Source: DAOPKN01 sp035391225
Lineage (GTDB): Bacteria > Thermotogota > Thermotogae > MWEM01
DNA: 35,286 nucleotides
Reading direction: 5' to 3'
NCBI GenBank assembly: GCA_035391225.1
Contig: DAOPKN010000024.1
Location: 1-35,286, forward strand
Shown: positions 7,959 through 16,054 of the stretch, one piece after another
Position numbering within the stretch: position 1 is the stretch's first letter
Layout: the number at the start of each line of letters is the position of its first letter
Translations under genes and position numbers: made by a program
Notes under the pieces: model-generated
Database searches by the model: none
What the model saw: only the letters and a program-made list of their open reading frames with translations
Told to the model about the DNA's origin: nothing

Positions 7959-8702
7959 ATGAAGTACCTTCAGAAAGTTTTCTCCGTGATTGAAATCGTG
8001 GCAAAGGGTGCGATTGGAGGGAGTACCGTTGCAGAAGTCACAGATGCTTCAGGGCTTCCCACTTCTTCGGTGCATCGCATTTTGAACGAACTCGTGGAAT
8101 GCGATGTGCTGCTGAAGAGGGAGGGGTTGCACCGCTACCGCATGAGCCCGCGGATTGCTCCCTTCATCCAGGAAATCGCGCGCAAGATGAACCTAGATAC
8201 GCTACGCAGCGTGTTAGTGGAGTTGCGGGACCAGGTAAACGAAACCGTGTTCTTAAGCGAGCTTACCGAACGGGGGGTTGCTTCTGTGTTGACCGTGGAG
8301 AGCAACCGCGTGTTCAGTTTCCGGGCGAAAGCGGGGGTGTACCTGCCGGTGAATTGCACCGCCGCTGGCCTGGCCATCGCGGCGCATATTGAACCCGTTC
8401 GTGCCCAACAGCTGTTTGAACACGCCCAACAAAACGGTGATCCCCTCGCCAAAAGGTGTTCCACGGAAGAGTTCCTGGTTCGCTTGGAAAAGGTGCGCAA
8501 AGAGGGTTTCGCGTTTTGCAACGAGGAATACGAACCCGGTCTTCGTGCTCTTGCCGTACCGGTGTTGAACGCAAAAGGGATGGCAACCGCCAGCATCACT
8601 GCGATCGCCCCGGGGGAGCGCTTCGCCGATCCAGTGGTCAACGTGCGTATCATCGAGGATCTCAAAACCGCGGCACGCAAAACCGCGCTTTACACAGGGT
8701 AG
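7959..8702 (+). CDS. IclR family transcriptional regulator
   Basis: 247 aa. The N-terminal winged helix-turn-helix (about 1-65) reads VAEVTDASGLPTSSVHRILNELVECDVL, matching the IclR recognition helix. The C-terminal effector domain (about 75-245) has VNCTAAGLAIAAH, EGFAFCNEEYEPGLRALAVPV and a closing VRIIEDLKTAA, all typical. ATG at 7959 with GAGGTGG just upstream; a longer frame runs back through the promoter and is not used. The ABC ATPase gene starts 7 nt downstream, so it is almost certainly the local regulator of the uptake and catabolic genes. The effector is unknown; the imported compound or a breakdown intermediate is the likely ligand. Confidence 0.92.
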   Translation: MKYLQKVFSVIEIVAKGAIGGSTVAEVTDASGLPTSSVHRILNELVECDVLLKREGLHRYRMSPRIAPFIQEIARKMNLDTLRSVLVELRDQVNETVFLSELTERGVASVLTVESNRVFSFRAKAGVYLPVNCTAAGLAIAAHIEPVRAQQLFEHAQQNGDPLAKRCSTEEFLVRLEKVRKEGFAFCNEEYEPGLRALAVPVLNAKGMATASITAIAPGERFADPVVNVRIIEDLKTAARKTALYTG

Positions 8703-8709
8703 GTGGCAG

Positions 8710-9477
8710 ATGAGTGGTACATTCGTGGTCCACGTGGACGATGTGAGCAAAACGTTCGTGAGTGGCGGGAAGAAGAAGCAAAAACACGTGCACGCGCTGG
8801 AGAACGTGCGTTTTTCGGTTTCGGAAGGGGAATTCGTCACCCTTTTGGGGCCTTCTGGATGCGGAAAATCTACGTTGCTCAAAATCATCTCCGGGTTGCT
8901 TCCCCCTTCTTCCGGAGAAGTGCAGATTGGGGTTGCGCGCAAGGAACACCAACCACCTTTCGGTTTCGTGTTTCAAGATTCGGTGCTGCTTCCCTGGCGC
9001 ACCGCATTGGACAACGCGCTTTTCCCGTTTGAAATCATGGGAAATCGTCAGAAATCCGATGCGCACCACGTGCAAGAACTATTCCGCCTTGCCCGCTTGA
9101 ACGGGTTTGAAAACTCGTATCCCCGCCAGCTTTCGGGTGGGATGAAGCAGCGGGTGGCCATCGTGCGCGCACTCTCCTACAACCCTCCCATTTTGCTCAT
9201 GGACGAGCCATTCGGCGCACTGGATGCCATCACCCGCGATAACTTGAACAACCTTTTGCTGGAAATATGGGAGTCCACCCGCAAAACGGTTCTCTTTGTG
9301 ACCCACAGTATCAGCGAGGCAGTGTACTTGTCCGATCGGATCATCGTGATGGGCACTTCCCCGGGGCGTGTTCTCAAGGATTTGCGGGTGAACCTTCCCC
9401 GGCCGCGCAGCGAGGATACGCGTCTTGCACCGGAATTTTATACCCTGGTGCGGGAGCTGCGGGAGATGCTCAAATGA
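8710..9477 (+). CDS. ABC transporter ATPase (TauB/SsuB/ThiZ type)
   Basis: The 255-aa ATP-hydrolysing subunit of an importer of the nitrate/sulfonate/thiamine-precursor group. Walker A GPSGCGKST (47-55), Q-loop FVFQDSVLLPW (about 87-97), signature LSGGMKQR (141-148), Walker B ILLMDEP (161-167) and the switch FVTHS are all present, so it should be active. QDSVLLPW is the usual form for this group. It starts 7 nt after IclR and is followed by a permease gene. The partners are two TauC/SsuC-like permeases and an NMT1/THI5-like binding protein encoded downstream in the same operon. Confidence 0.93.
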   Translation: MSGTFVVHVDDVSKTFVSGGKKKQKHVHALENVRFSVSEGEFVTLLGPSGCGKSTLLKIISGLLPPSSGEVQIGVARKEHQPPFGFVFQDSVLLPWRTALDNALFPFEIMGNRQKSDAHHVQELFRLARLNGFENSYPRQLSGGMKQRVAIVRALSYNPPILLMDEPFGALDAITRDNLNNLLLEIWESTRKTVLFVTHSISEAVYLSDRIIVMGTSPGRVLKDLRVNLPRPRSEDTRLAPEFYTLVRELREMLK

Positions 9478-9499
9478 GGAAGGGGGGCGAATCACTTCC

Positions 9500-10285
9500 A
9501 TGAAAAGGAGTATCTTGATTCCCCTCCTTTCCGTTGGATTCTTATTCCTTTTCCTTGGCTTTTGGCAGGGATACATCGTGGTGCGGGAAGTCCCCGCTTT
9601 CATTCTTCCGACCCCGGGTGCCGTTGGGCAGAAGTTCTGGGAAATGCTCAAGACCGGGACGCTGCTGCGTGAAGGGTGGGTTACCCTCTACACGATTTTG
9701 ATCGGTTTTTTCACGGGGTCCGCCCTGGGGTTCGTGGCAGGATACTTTTCCTCGCGCTCGCGGACTTTCGAAGAGATCATTTCCCCATACGTGATGCTGA
9801 TCCAGGCAACTCCCAAGGTGTCCCTGATTCCCCTTTTCGTGATCTGGTTCGGGCTTGGTATGCCCTCAAAACTCCTTTTGATCGTCCTTTCGGCCTTTTT
9901 CCCGGTGATGGTGAACACCATACTGGGGCTTCGCTCCGTGCCCGATGACTACGAGAACCTCATGACCGTACTCGGAGCCTCGGAACGGCAGCGCGTGTGG
10001 AAAATGGAGATCCCCCTCGCCACACCGATGATCATGGCGGGGTTGAAGATCGCGATGGTGCAATCGGTGATTGGGGCGATCGTTTCCGAATGGATGGCGG
10101 GCGACCGGGGGCTGGGATACCTACTGGTGTACGGAAGTTCGTTGTACGACGCCAACTTGCTCATGGCTTCCATTTTTGCCACCACGTTCCTGGGATTGGG
10201 ACTGTACTGGAGCATTGAATTCCTGGAGAAGAAATTGCTGTTCTGGCACGAGTCCCGGGTGGCGTTTACGGAGGGAACAGGATGA
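9500..10285 (+). CDS. ABC transporter permease 1 (SsuC/ThiX-like)
   Basis: A 261-aa inner-membrane permease of the binding-protein-dependent transport family. Predicted helices begin at the N-terminus (ILIPLLSVGFLFLFLGFW). The coupling loop NTILGLRSVPDDYENLMTVL is the EAA-type motif that contacts the ATPase. ILPTPGAV and GRRLGY-like GDRGLGYLLVYG are typical of TauC/SsuC relatives. I prefer ATG 9500; a longer in-frame start would overlap the ATPase gene. It overlaps the phosphorylase gene by 4 nt (ATGA). It differs in sequence from permease 2, so the two probably form a heterodimer, unlike SsuC, which works as a homodimer. Confidence 0.9.
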   Translation: MKRSILIPLLSVGFLFLFLGFWQGYIVVREVPAFILPTPGAVGQKFWEMLKTGTLLREGWVTLYTILIGFFTGSALGFVAGYFSSRSRTFEEIISPYVMLIQATPKVSLIPLFVIWFGLGMPSKLLLIVLSAFFPVMVNTILGLRSVPDDYENLMTVLGASERQRVWKMEIPLATPMIMAGLKIAMVQSVIGAIVSEWMAGDRGLGYLLVYGSSLYDANLLMASIFATTFLGLGLYWSIEFLEKKLLFWHESRVAFTEGTG

Positions 10286-11088
10286 AGGAACCGAAACTGG
10301 AATCCATCGCGCACAATCCCACGGTACGGGGACTTCTTCCCCACCTCAAAGTGCCGGTGGACTTCGATGCGCCCCCGTTATTTTTCCTCCCGGGAGACCC
10401 CGGGCGGCTGGAACTGTTCCGAGAAGAGGCGGATTCTTTCGAGATGCTGTCTCGCAACCGCGAATTTTGGGTGGGGGTGGGCGTTTTCCATGGCAAACGT
10501 TTCGGGGTTTGCTCCACGGGTATCGGGGGAGGCTCCACGGAAATCGCAGTGGTGGAGTTGGGAGAACTGGGAGTACAACGGCTGGTTCGCGTGGGGGGTT
10601 GTGGCGCCATCCAGCCTTTCATCGATTGTGGGGATGTCGTCCTGAATTCCGGCGCGGTGCGGTTGGGTGGAAGCTCGAAGCACTACGTCCGTCCCGAGTA
10701 CCCAGCGGTAGCCGATCCCTTCCTGTTGACCGCCCTGTTTCACAGCGCAAAAAGCATGGGCATCCGTTGCCACGTCGGTATCGGGGCAACCGTTGACTCG
10801 TACTACGCCGGGCAGGGGCGGCCGGTTCCGGGATTACCGGGGCCCGCTGACAACACGGTTTTCAACACGATGCAAGCAGCAGGTGTTCTGAACATGGACA
10901 TGGAGACCGAAACCATTTTCACCCTTGCCAGTCTTCTGGGTATGAAGGCGGCCAATATTCTTGGGGTACACGGAAACCGCCAAACAAATCTCTGGTTGAG
11001 CGACTTTTCGGCTACACAGGTTCAAACTGTTCGTATCGCTCTTCAAACCTTGTTGGAAGAGCCAAAAATGAAGGAGGGATCGTTTTGA
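10282..11088 (+). CDS. Nucleoside phosphorylase (uridine/purine phosphorylase family)
   Basis: A 268-aa enzyme of the PNP/UDP phosphorylase family, which splits a nucleoside with phosphate into a base and (deoxy)ribose-1-phosphate. Phosphate-site motif FLPGDPGRLELF, then STGIGGGSTEIAVVELGELG and RVGGCGAIQP, and NMDMETETIFTLASLLGM, corresponding to the MExE ribose-binding motif. The overall arrangement is closest to uridine phosphorylase-type enzymes, but the base specificity cannot be read. The gene is embedded between the transporter permease and the binding protein, with a 4-nt overlap upstream and a stop that overlaps the next start. This implies that the imported or processed compound includes a nucleoside. 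Confidence 0.87.
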   Translation: MKEPKLESIAHNPTVRGLLPHLKVPVDFDAPPLFFLPGDPGRLELFREEADSFEMLSRNREFWVGVGVFHGKRFGVCSTGIGGGSTEIAVVELGELGVQRLVRVGGCGAIQPFIDCGDVVLNSGAVRLGGSSKHYVRPEYPAVADPFLLTALFHSAKSMGIRCHVGIGATVDSYYAGQGRPVPGLPGPADNTVFNTMQAAGVLNMDMETETIFTLASLLGMKAANILGVHGNRQTNLWLSDFSATQVQTVRIALQTLLEEPKMKEGSF

Positions 11089-12050
11089 AGAAGGTAGCAT
11101 TGTTCGTCCTGGTTTTGTTCCTCGCAACGTTTGCATGGGCCCAGAGTGTCACGATCCAGATCGAAGGGTCGGCCGTTCCCTACTACGTGCCGATTTTCAC
11201 CGGGATCGAAATGGGTTTCTTTGCCGAGGAAGGTTTGGAAGTGGAGTACTTCTTTGGCAGTGCGTCGGACATCGTGCGCAACGTGGCGGTAGGCAACGTG
11301 GAATTCGGATTTCCCAACGGGGAACCCGTGATCACCGCTCGTTCGCAGGGAATTCCGGTGAACGTGATCCATACCACGTACCAGCACGGCCTTGGGGCAA
11401 CCCTTTTCCTGAAGGAAAGTGGCATCAAAACCCCCGCGGATTTGAAGGGAAAGAAAGTGGCCATTACCAGTTACGGGAGCCCCAACTACGTGCAATTGCA
11501 AGTGCTGTTGAAAAAGAACGGTATGACACTCGACGACATTGACCTGGAAATCATTGGAACCGAAGCCATCGTGCCCGCACTGGTGAACAAGCGCGTCGAC
11601 GCCATTTGTTTCTCCATGCTCCGCACGTTTGAGCTCAAGTACCAGGGCATCGAGGTGGAGGAATTCCGTTCGGACGCTTTCCTGCCGTCCTTCGGAAACG
11701 TTGTCGTGACGGGTGACAAGCTGTTGAAGGAAAACAGGGAGTTGGCCGTGAAATTTACCCGCGCGCTGAGCCGCGTGATGGCCTACCTTTCCGATCCGGA
11801 AAACATGAAACAGGCCACCTACATGACCATCGAGAAGTACACCCCCACCTACGCCGGCCGCGAGGAGTACATGGCGGCGGTATTGTCCGAAGTGTACGCG
11901 GGATACTTGTGGAAGAGCGATGACACCGCGGCATTCGGCTTTGGTTTTGGGAACGTGGGTCGCTGGCAAAACACCATCGACCTGATGAAGGAGTACGAGA
12001 TCATCACGACGGATGTGCAGGCCGAAGATTTCGTGATTCCGAGGTTGTAA
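11085..12050 (+). CDS. NMT1/THI5-like periplasmic substrate-binding protein
   Basis: 321 aa with a signal peptide (residues 1-19, cleavage after AWA) and no lipobox cysteine. The mature protein has the NMT1/THI5/SsuA-type fold: YYVPIFTGIEMGFFAEEGLEVEYFFG, then GNVEFGFPNGEPVITARSQGIPV, DLKGKKVAITSYGSPNYVQLQVLLKKNG and VNKRVDAICF. Family members bind pyrimidine precursors of thiamine, riboflavin, sulfonates or nitrate; the genes downstream here argue for a pyrimidine-type ligand. The start is a TTG at 11085 with GGAGG 7 nt upstream, overlapping the phosphorylase stop. Confidence 0.9.
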   Translation: MKKVALFVLVLFLATFAWAQSVTIQIEGSAVPYYVPIFTGIEMGFFAEEGLEVEYFFGSASDIVRNVAVGNVEFGFPNGEPVITARSQGIPVNVIHTTYQHGLGATLFLKESGIKTPADLKGKKVAITSYGSPNYVQLQVLLKKNGMTLDDIDLEIIGTEAIVPALVNKRVDAICFSMLRTFELKYQGIEVEEFRSDAFLPSFGNVVVTGDKLLKENRELAVKFTRALSRVMAYLSDPENMKQATYMTIEKYTPTYAGREEYMAAVLSEVYAGYLWKSDDTAAFGFGFGNVGRWQNTIDLMKEYEIITTDVQAEDFVIPRL

Positions 12051-12069
12051 AGGACCCCTTGGAGGTGGA

Positions 12070-12855
12070 GTGAAGGAGATGGCAAAGCGAAGTTGGAGAA
12101 CACGTGCGTTGAGCATACTGGTTTTCGTGGTACTGATCGTCGTTTGGAAAATCCTTGTGACGGTGCTGCAAACGCCGACGCACATTCTTCCTCCACCGGA
12201 AGACATCTTGTTGAAGTTCCTCCAGTTGTGGAAAAACTCCGTGTTGCAGAAGAATTTCCTTGCCACACTGGAAGAGATCGTGATTGGATTTGCCTCCGGA
12301 GCGGGGCTTGGGATCATCCTTGGGTACATTCTGGCACGGGTGCACGTGCTGGAACGTGCGCTTTCTCCCTACATCTTGATCTTTCAAACGGCACCCAAGA
12401 TTTCTCTTGCCCCGCTTTTCGTTTTGTGGTTTGGATTGGGCATCCTGTCCAAAGTCGTGCTTATCGCCCTGGTAACCCTTTTCCCGGTGATGATCAACAT
12501 GATCCTGGGGGTGCGGTCCACGGGCAAAGACTACTACGATTTGATGAAGGTGCTGCGGGCCAAGCCCTGGCAGGTGATGCTCAAGGTGGAGCTCATGAAC
12601 GCGTTGCCCTACCTGATGACAGGGTTGCGCGTGGGACTCGTGCTTTCCATCACCGCCGCGGTGATCGGGGAGATGATGGGGTCGCGTGCGGGACTGGGTT
12701 TCCTGCTGATCCTGGGAAACGAAATGTACGATATCACCCTTTTGCTCACCGTAATCATTGTGATCAGTCTCTTGAGTTTTTTCTTGGACGTGGGGATGAA
12801 GAAACTCCAGCAGAAATTGTTGTCCTGGCACGAATCTGCGGAAAAGGCAGGGTAA
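12070..12855 (+). CDS. ABC transporter permease 2 (SsuC/ThiX-like)
   Basis: A 261-aa second permease with about six predicted helices. It has HILPPPEDILLKF (loop after helix 1), the coupling loop MILGVRSTGKDYYDLMKVLRA, and GSRAGLGFLLILG near the end, parallel to permease 1 but clearly divergent from it. GTG at 12070 has GGAGG 4 nt upstream; an ATG 9 nt later (12079) is an alternative. It lies 19 nt after the binding-protein gene and 3 nt before the M20 hydrolase gene. Two different permeases in one operon point to a heteromeric channel. Confidence 0.9.
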   Translation: MKEMAKRSWRTRALSILVFVVLIVVWKILVTVLQTPTHILPPPEDILLKFLQLWKNSVLQKNFLATLEEIVIGFASGAGLGIILGYILARVHVLERALSPYILIFQTAPKISLAPLFVLWFGLGILSKVVLIALVTLFPVMINMILGVRSTGKDYYDLMKVLRAKPWQVMLKVELMNALPYLMTGLRVGLVLSITAAVIGEMMGSRAGLGFLLILGNEMYDITLLLTVIIVISLLSFFLDVGMKKLQQKLLSWHESAEKAG

Positions 12856-12858
12856 ACC

Positions 12859-14076
12859 GTGACTACCCTTGAGAAGCGTACGATCGAAGAATGCGACCGC
12901 TTTGCACAGTTTTCTTCCACCAGCACCGGGGTTACCCGGTTGCCGTTCTCCGAGCAGAATGATGGTGCTTTGGCATACCTGGTGCGGCGTTTGCGGGAAC
13001 TGGGAAAGGACGTGTACGTCGATGCCATGGGAAACGTGGCCAGCCTCGAGAGGGGGCAGCAAGTGCTTTCGCCCAAGACTGTTGTGGTTTCCCACTACGA
13101 TTCGGTACCCGGTGGGGGGAAGTATGACGGGGTAGCAGGCGTGGTGTTCGGATTGCTGTGGCTGGAATCTCTTCCGGCATCTTGCCGGCACCAACTGGAA
13201 CTCATCGCCTTCAACGTGGAAGAGTCCTCGCTGTTTGGGCGCGCTTCCTTGGGGTCCGAGTTTTTCTTCTTCGGGTTGCCCGATGCCGGTTCCCTGCTTT
13301 CCCGTGGTGATACCCCGGTTTCATTGGAAACATGGATGCAGAAAAAGCAGTACGCAGCGTATGGAAGCGCCCCCCGGCCATCGTACATTCCCGGTACCCC
13401 CTTCTTGGAAGTGCACGTGGAGCAGGCGCATTCGCTGGAAGAACAGAAAAAAGACGTGGGAATCGTGCGTCGCGTGGCGGGACATCGAAGGCTTGCCGTG
13501 CATTTCGAAGGGGAAACGGGCCACACCAGCTTGTTGGATCTTGACTTGCGGCACGACAGCCTTGTGGCCGCGGCAGGTTCCATTCGGGCTGCCCGCGATC
13601 TTTCCGCGGAGCTTTCCGAGCAGGGTGTGGTGGGCACGGTGAGTGTGGTGGAAAACCATCCCAACTTCTTGAACATGATTCCCGGGCAAACCCGTATCCT
13701 CCTTGACGTGCGGGGTTTGTGCACCGAGGGGTTGGAAACGTTTGCCAAACGCTTCCTCGAATACGCCCAGGCGTTTGCGCGGGATTCGGCGGTTTCGCTG
13801 CGTTCGCGGGAGATTTCGCGAAACGAGCCCGCGCACATGCAACCCTCGGGTGTCGAAGCCGTGCGGGTTTCGCTGCAATCCGCCGGGTTGCATCCGGCTA
13901 TGATGGACAGCATGGCGTGGCACGACATCGCCCACGTTTCTCGGGTTTTTCCCAGCAGCCTCCTGCTCGTACCCAATCCATCCGGCAAGAGCCACTGCCC
14001 GGAGGAAACGATGGATACGCACTGCTTCTCCCGCCTGTTGGCCTTCTTCACCGAAAAGGGAGGTGGGAAACAATGA
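12859..14076 (+). CDS. M20 N-carbamoyl-amino acid hydrolase / allantoate amidohydrolase-like
   Basis: A 405-aa zinc/manganese amidase of the HyuC/AllC/beta-ureidopropionase subgroup of M20. Its motifs are SHYDSVPGGGKYDGVAGV (metal His and Asp), FNVEESSLFGRASLGSEFF (Glu pair), FLEVHVEQAHSLEEQKKDVG (the subgroup-defining ExHxEQ), MAWHDIAHVSRVFP, and SHCPEE (last metal His). Enzymes of this group remove a carbamoyl group from N-carbamoyl amino acids, ureidoglycolate/allantoate or N-carbamoyl-beta-alanine. Placed directly before a dihydroorotase whose product is N-carbamoyl-L-aspartate, it is best read as a ureidosuccinase-type step giving aspartate, CO2 and ammonia. That assignment is inference. 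GTG start at 12859; the stop overlaps the dihydroorotase start. Confidence 0.88.
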   Translation: MTTLEKRTIEECDRFAQFSSTSTGVTRLPFSEQNDGALAYLVRRLRELGKDVYVDAMGNVASLERGQQVLSPKTVVVSHYDSVPGGGKYDGVAGVVFGLLWLESLPASCRHQLELIAFNVEESSLFGRASLGSEFFFFGLPDAGSLLSRGDTPVSLETWMQKKQYAAYGSAPRPSYIPGTPFLEVHVEQAHSLEEQKKDVGIVRRVAGHRRLAVHFEGETGHTSLLDLDLRHDSLVAAAGSIRAARDLSAELSEQGVVGTVSVVENHPNFLNMIPGQTRILLDVRGLCTEGLETFAKRFLEYAQAFARDSAVSLRSREISRNEPAHMQPSGVEAVRVSLQSAGLHPAMMDSMAWHDIAHVSRVFPSSLLLVPNPSGKSHCPEETMDTHCFSRLLAFFTEKGGGKQ

Positions 14077-15293
14077 TTCTGCTCAAGAACGTCCGTTGGA
14101 TGGACTGGCGCTATTCCTGCGACGAACCCTGCGATATCCTTGTGCACGGGGGGCGCATCGCAAGAATCGGCCAAAACCTTCCCGTGCACCGAACCTCGAA
14201 ACTCGATGCCAAGGGGTTGGTAGCGATTCCAGGATTGGTGGATGTACACGTGCACGTGCGCCAACCTGGCTTCGAGCACAAGGAAACGGTGAAATCCGCC
14301 ACGCAGGCTGCGCTTGCCGGCGGTGTCACCAACTTTTGCGCCATGCCAAACGTTTCCCCTTGTCCCGATTCGCCCGAGAACTGGGAAATCGTGCGCTCCT
14401 ACCAGTACAACGCCCCCTTGCCCATCGTGCAAGCCGGGGCCGTCAACCGGGGTCTGCAAATGGAGAGTTGCGACTGGCGCGAAATGTTCCAGAAGGGATG
14501 TCGTCTCTTCACAAACGACGGTTATCCCATTGAACGCCATGCCGACATGGTGGAGGTGCTGCGTTTTTCCCGGGAAACCGGGGCCATTGTCGCGCAGCAC
14601 GCGGAAATGCTGGGGATGGACGAAAGCACCACCCGAGGAGAAGCCCGGGTGATCGAAAGGGACCTGTCCATCAACGCGTCGGAGAAGGGAAACCTGCATG
14701 TGCAACACGTGAGCCTGGAAGAGTCGGTTTCGCTTCTCGAACGTGCACGGGGCAAGGGGATCCGTTTTTCCGCGGAAACGTGCCCGCACTACTTTTGTGC
14801 GGTGGAACCCGGACTTCCCGTGGGTACTTACAACGTGTATCCGCCCTTGCGAACGCCAGAAGATCGTGCGGCTATCGTCCATGCGCTTTCTTCCGGGGTG
14901 ATCTCCATCCTTTGTTCCGACCATGCTCCACACACCCGCGCGGAGAAAACCGGCTCCGGTGCGCTCCGTGGTTTTTCCGGCGTGGAACTGCTTTTCTCCC
15001 TGGGCTACAACGAACTGGTGCTAGGAGGAAAGATGGGCATGGGCAAACTGTTGGATCTGATGAGCCGTGCTCCCTCTGTTCTGCTGGGGATGGAACCCGT
15101 CAGTATCGAAGTGGGGCGGCGCGCCGACTTGGTGCTGTTCGACCCGGAGGAAGAATGGGTCGTGGAGGAATCCACGCTTTTCTCCCATGGAAAGAACACG
15201 CCCTTCTTGGGAAAAAAACTGAAGGGAAAGATCAAGTACACCATCGTCCAAGGGAAGGTCCTGTTTCCCTTCCGGGGGAGGCGTGGAGCATGA
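14073..15293 (+). CDS. pyrC: Dihydroorotase (class I, PyrC/PyrX amidohydrolase)
   Basis: A 406-aa binuclear metal amidohydrolase interconverting dihydroorotate and N-carbamoyl-L-aspartate. Metal ligands: HVH (H59, H61), D149 in FTNDG, H176 (AQHAE), H212 (QHVS), D283 (SDHAPH). The residues that hold the substrate carboxylate in true dihydroorotases are present: R63 in HVHVRQPGFEHKET, N93 in CAMPNV and H287 in DHAPH. This favours dihydroorotase over hydantoinase or dihydropyrimidinase. ATG at 14073 with GGAGGTGG upstream and a 4-nt overlap with the M20 gene; the longer in-frame extension lies inside that gene. It is followed by pyrK with another 4-nt overlap. Hydantoinase remains the main alternative. 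Confidence 0.88.
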   Translation: MILLKNVRWMDWRYSCDEPCDILVHGGRIARIGQNLPVHRTSKLDAKGLVAIPGLVDVHVHVRQPGFEHKETVKSATQAALAGGVTNFCAMPNVSPCPDSPENWEIVRSYQYNAPLPIVQAGAVNRGLQMESCDWREMFQKGCRLFTNDGYPIERHADMVEVLRFSRETGAIVAQHAEMLGMDESTTRGEARVIERDLSINASEKGNLHVQHVSLEESVSLLERARGKGIRFSAETCPHYFCAVEPGLPVGTYNVYPPLRTPEDRAAIVHALSSGVISILCSDHAPHTRAEKTGSGALRGFSGVELLFSLGYNELVLGGKMGMGKLLDLMSRAPSVLLGMEPVSIEVGRRADLVLFDPEEEWVVEESTLFSHGKNTPFLGKKLKGKIKYTIVQGKVLFPFRGRRGA

Positions 15294-16054
15294 TCGAGGA
15301 ACGTGCTCGCGTGCTCTCCAACCATCCCGCGGGAAAGAACGCGCATCTCTTACGCCTTCATGCCCCTTCGATTTCCGGCCAAACCAAGCCCGGGCAGTTC
15401 GTGCAAGTATCCTGTGATCCGGGAAAGTTGCTGCTACGCCGTCCCTATTCTATCCTGGACAACCGAGATGGAAGTGTCAGCCTGTACGTCAAGCGCGTGG
15501 GGAACGGAAGCAACTGGTTGTGCGAGCGCAAGCAGGAAGAGGTGTTGGACCTAATGGGGCCATTGGGCAACGGTTTCCCCTTGCCGCCTCCCGGAAGGCA
15601 CATGCTGGTTGGTGGCGGAAGCGGGTTGGCTTCGCTTGGCATCCTGTGCCGCTTACTGGCAGAAGCGGGAGGAGAGGTGGACGTGCTGATGGGATTTCGA
15701 ACGCCGGAGGAAATCCCGGGTGCAGTGCTGGATGCGTTTTCCCGTTTTTGCCGCAGCCTCACGTTGGTCGTGGAAAAAGGAGATTTCCCCGTTAAGGGGA
15801 CCGCGGTGGACCAGGTGCGCCAACAAAACCTGGAGAAGTACGACGAAATCTATTGCTGTGGACCCATGGGGATGCTCAAGGCCCTTGCTCCCTTGCTTCA
15901 CGGAAGAGGTGCGCTCGTTTCGCTGGAAGCGCGCATGGGCTGCGGAACAGGTGTGTGCTTCGGCTGTACCATTCCCACGCGCAATGGCGGGAAAAGGGTG
16001 TGCTTGGAAGGCCCGGTGTTTTGCATGGACGAGGTGATCTGGGATGAAATCTGA
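15290..16054 (+). CDS. pyrK: Dihydroorotate dehydrogenase electron-transfer subunit PyrK
   Basis: A 254-aa FAD/[2Fe-2S] protein that links class 1B dihydroorotate dehydrogenase to NAD(H). FAD motif RRPYSILDN, NAD-binding GGGSGLASLGI, YCCGPMGML, and the C-terminal cluster CGTGVCFGC...C with CX4CX2CX11C spacing, as in PyrK. Full length for the family (about 250-260). The start is chosen at the ATGA overlap with the dihydroorotase; the longer frame upstream is inside that gene. It overlaps pyrD by 11 nt. Together with PyrD it should form a NAD-linked enzyme that can reduce orotate or oxidise dihydroorotate. Confidence 0.93.
   Translation: MIEERARVLSNHPAGKNAHLLRLHAPSISGQTKPGQFVQVSCDPGKLLLRRPYSILDNRDGSVSLYVKRVGNGSNWLCERKQEEVLDLMGPLGNGFPLPPPGRHMLVGGGSGLASLGILCRLLAEAGGEVDVLMGFRTPEEIPGAVLDAFSRFCRSLTLVVEKGDFPVKGTAVDQVRQQNLEKYDEIYCCGPMGMLKALAPLLHGRGALVSLEARMGCGTGVCFGCTIPTRNGGKRVCLEGPVFCMDEVIWDEI

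Noticed and set aside
13095..14933. A 612-codon minus-strand ORF across the M20 and dihydroorotase genes
   Set aside because: Shadow frame; the plus strand has two well-conserved enzymes with coupled starts.
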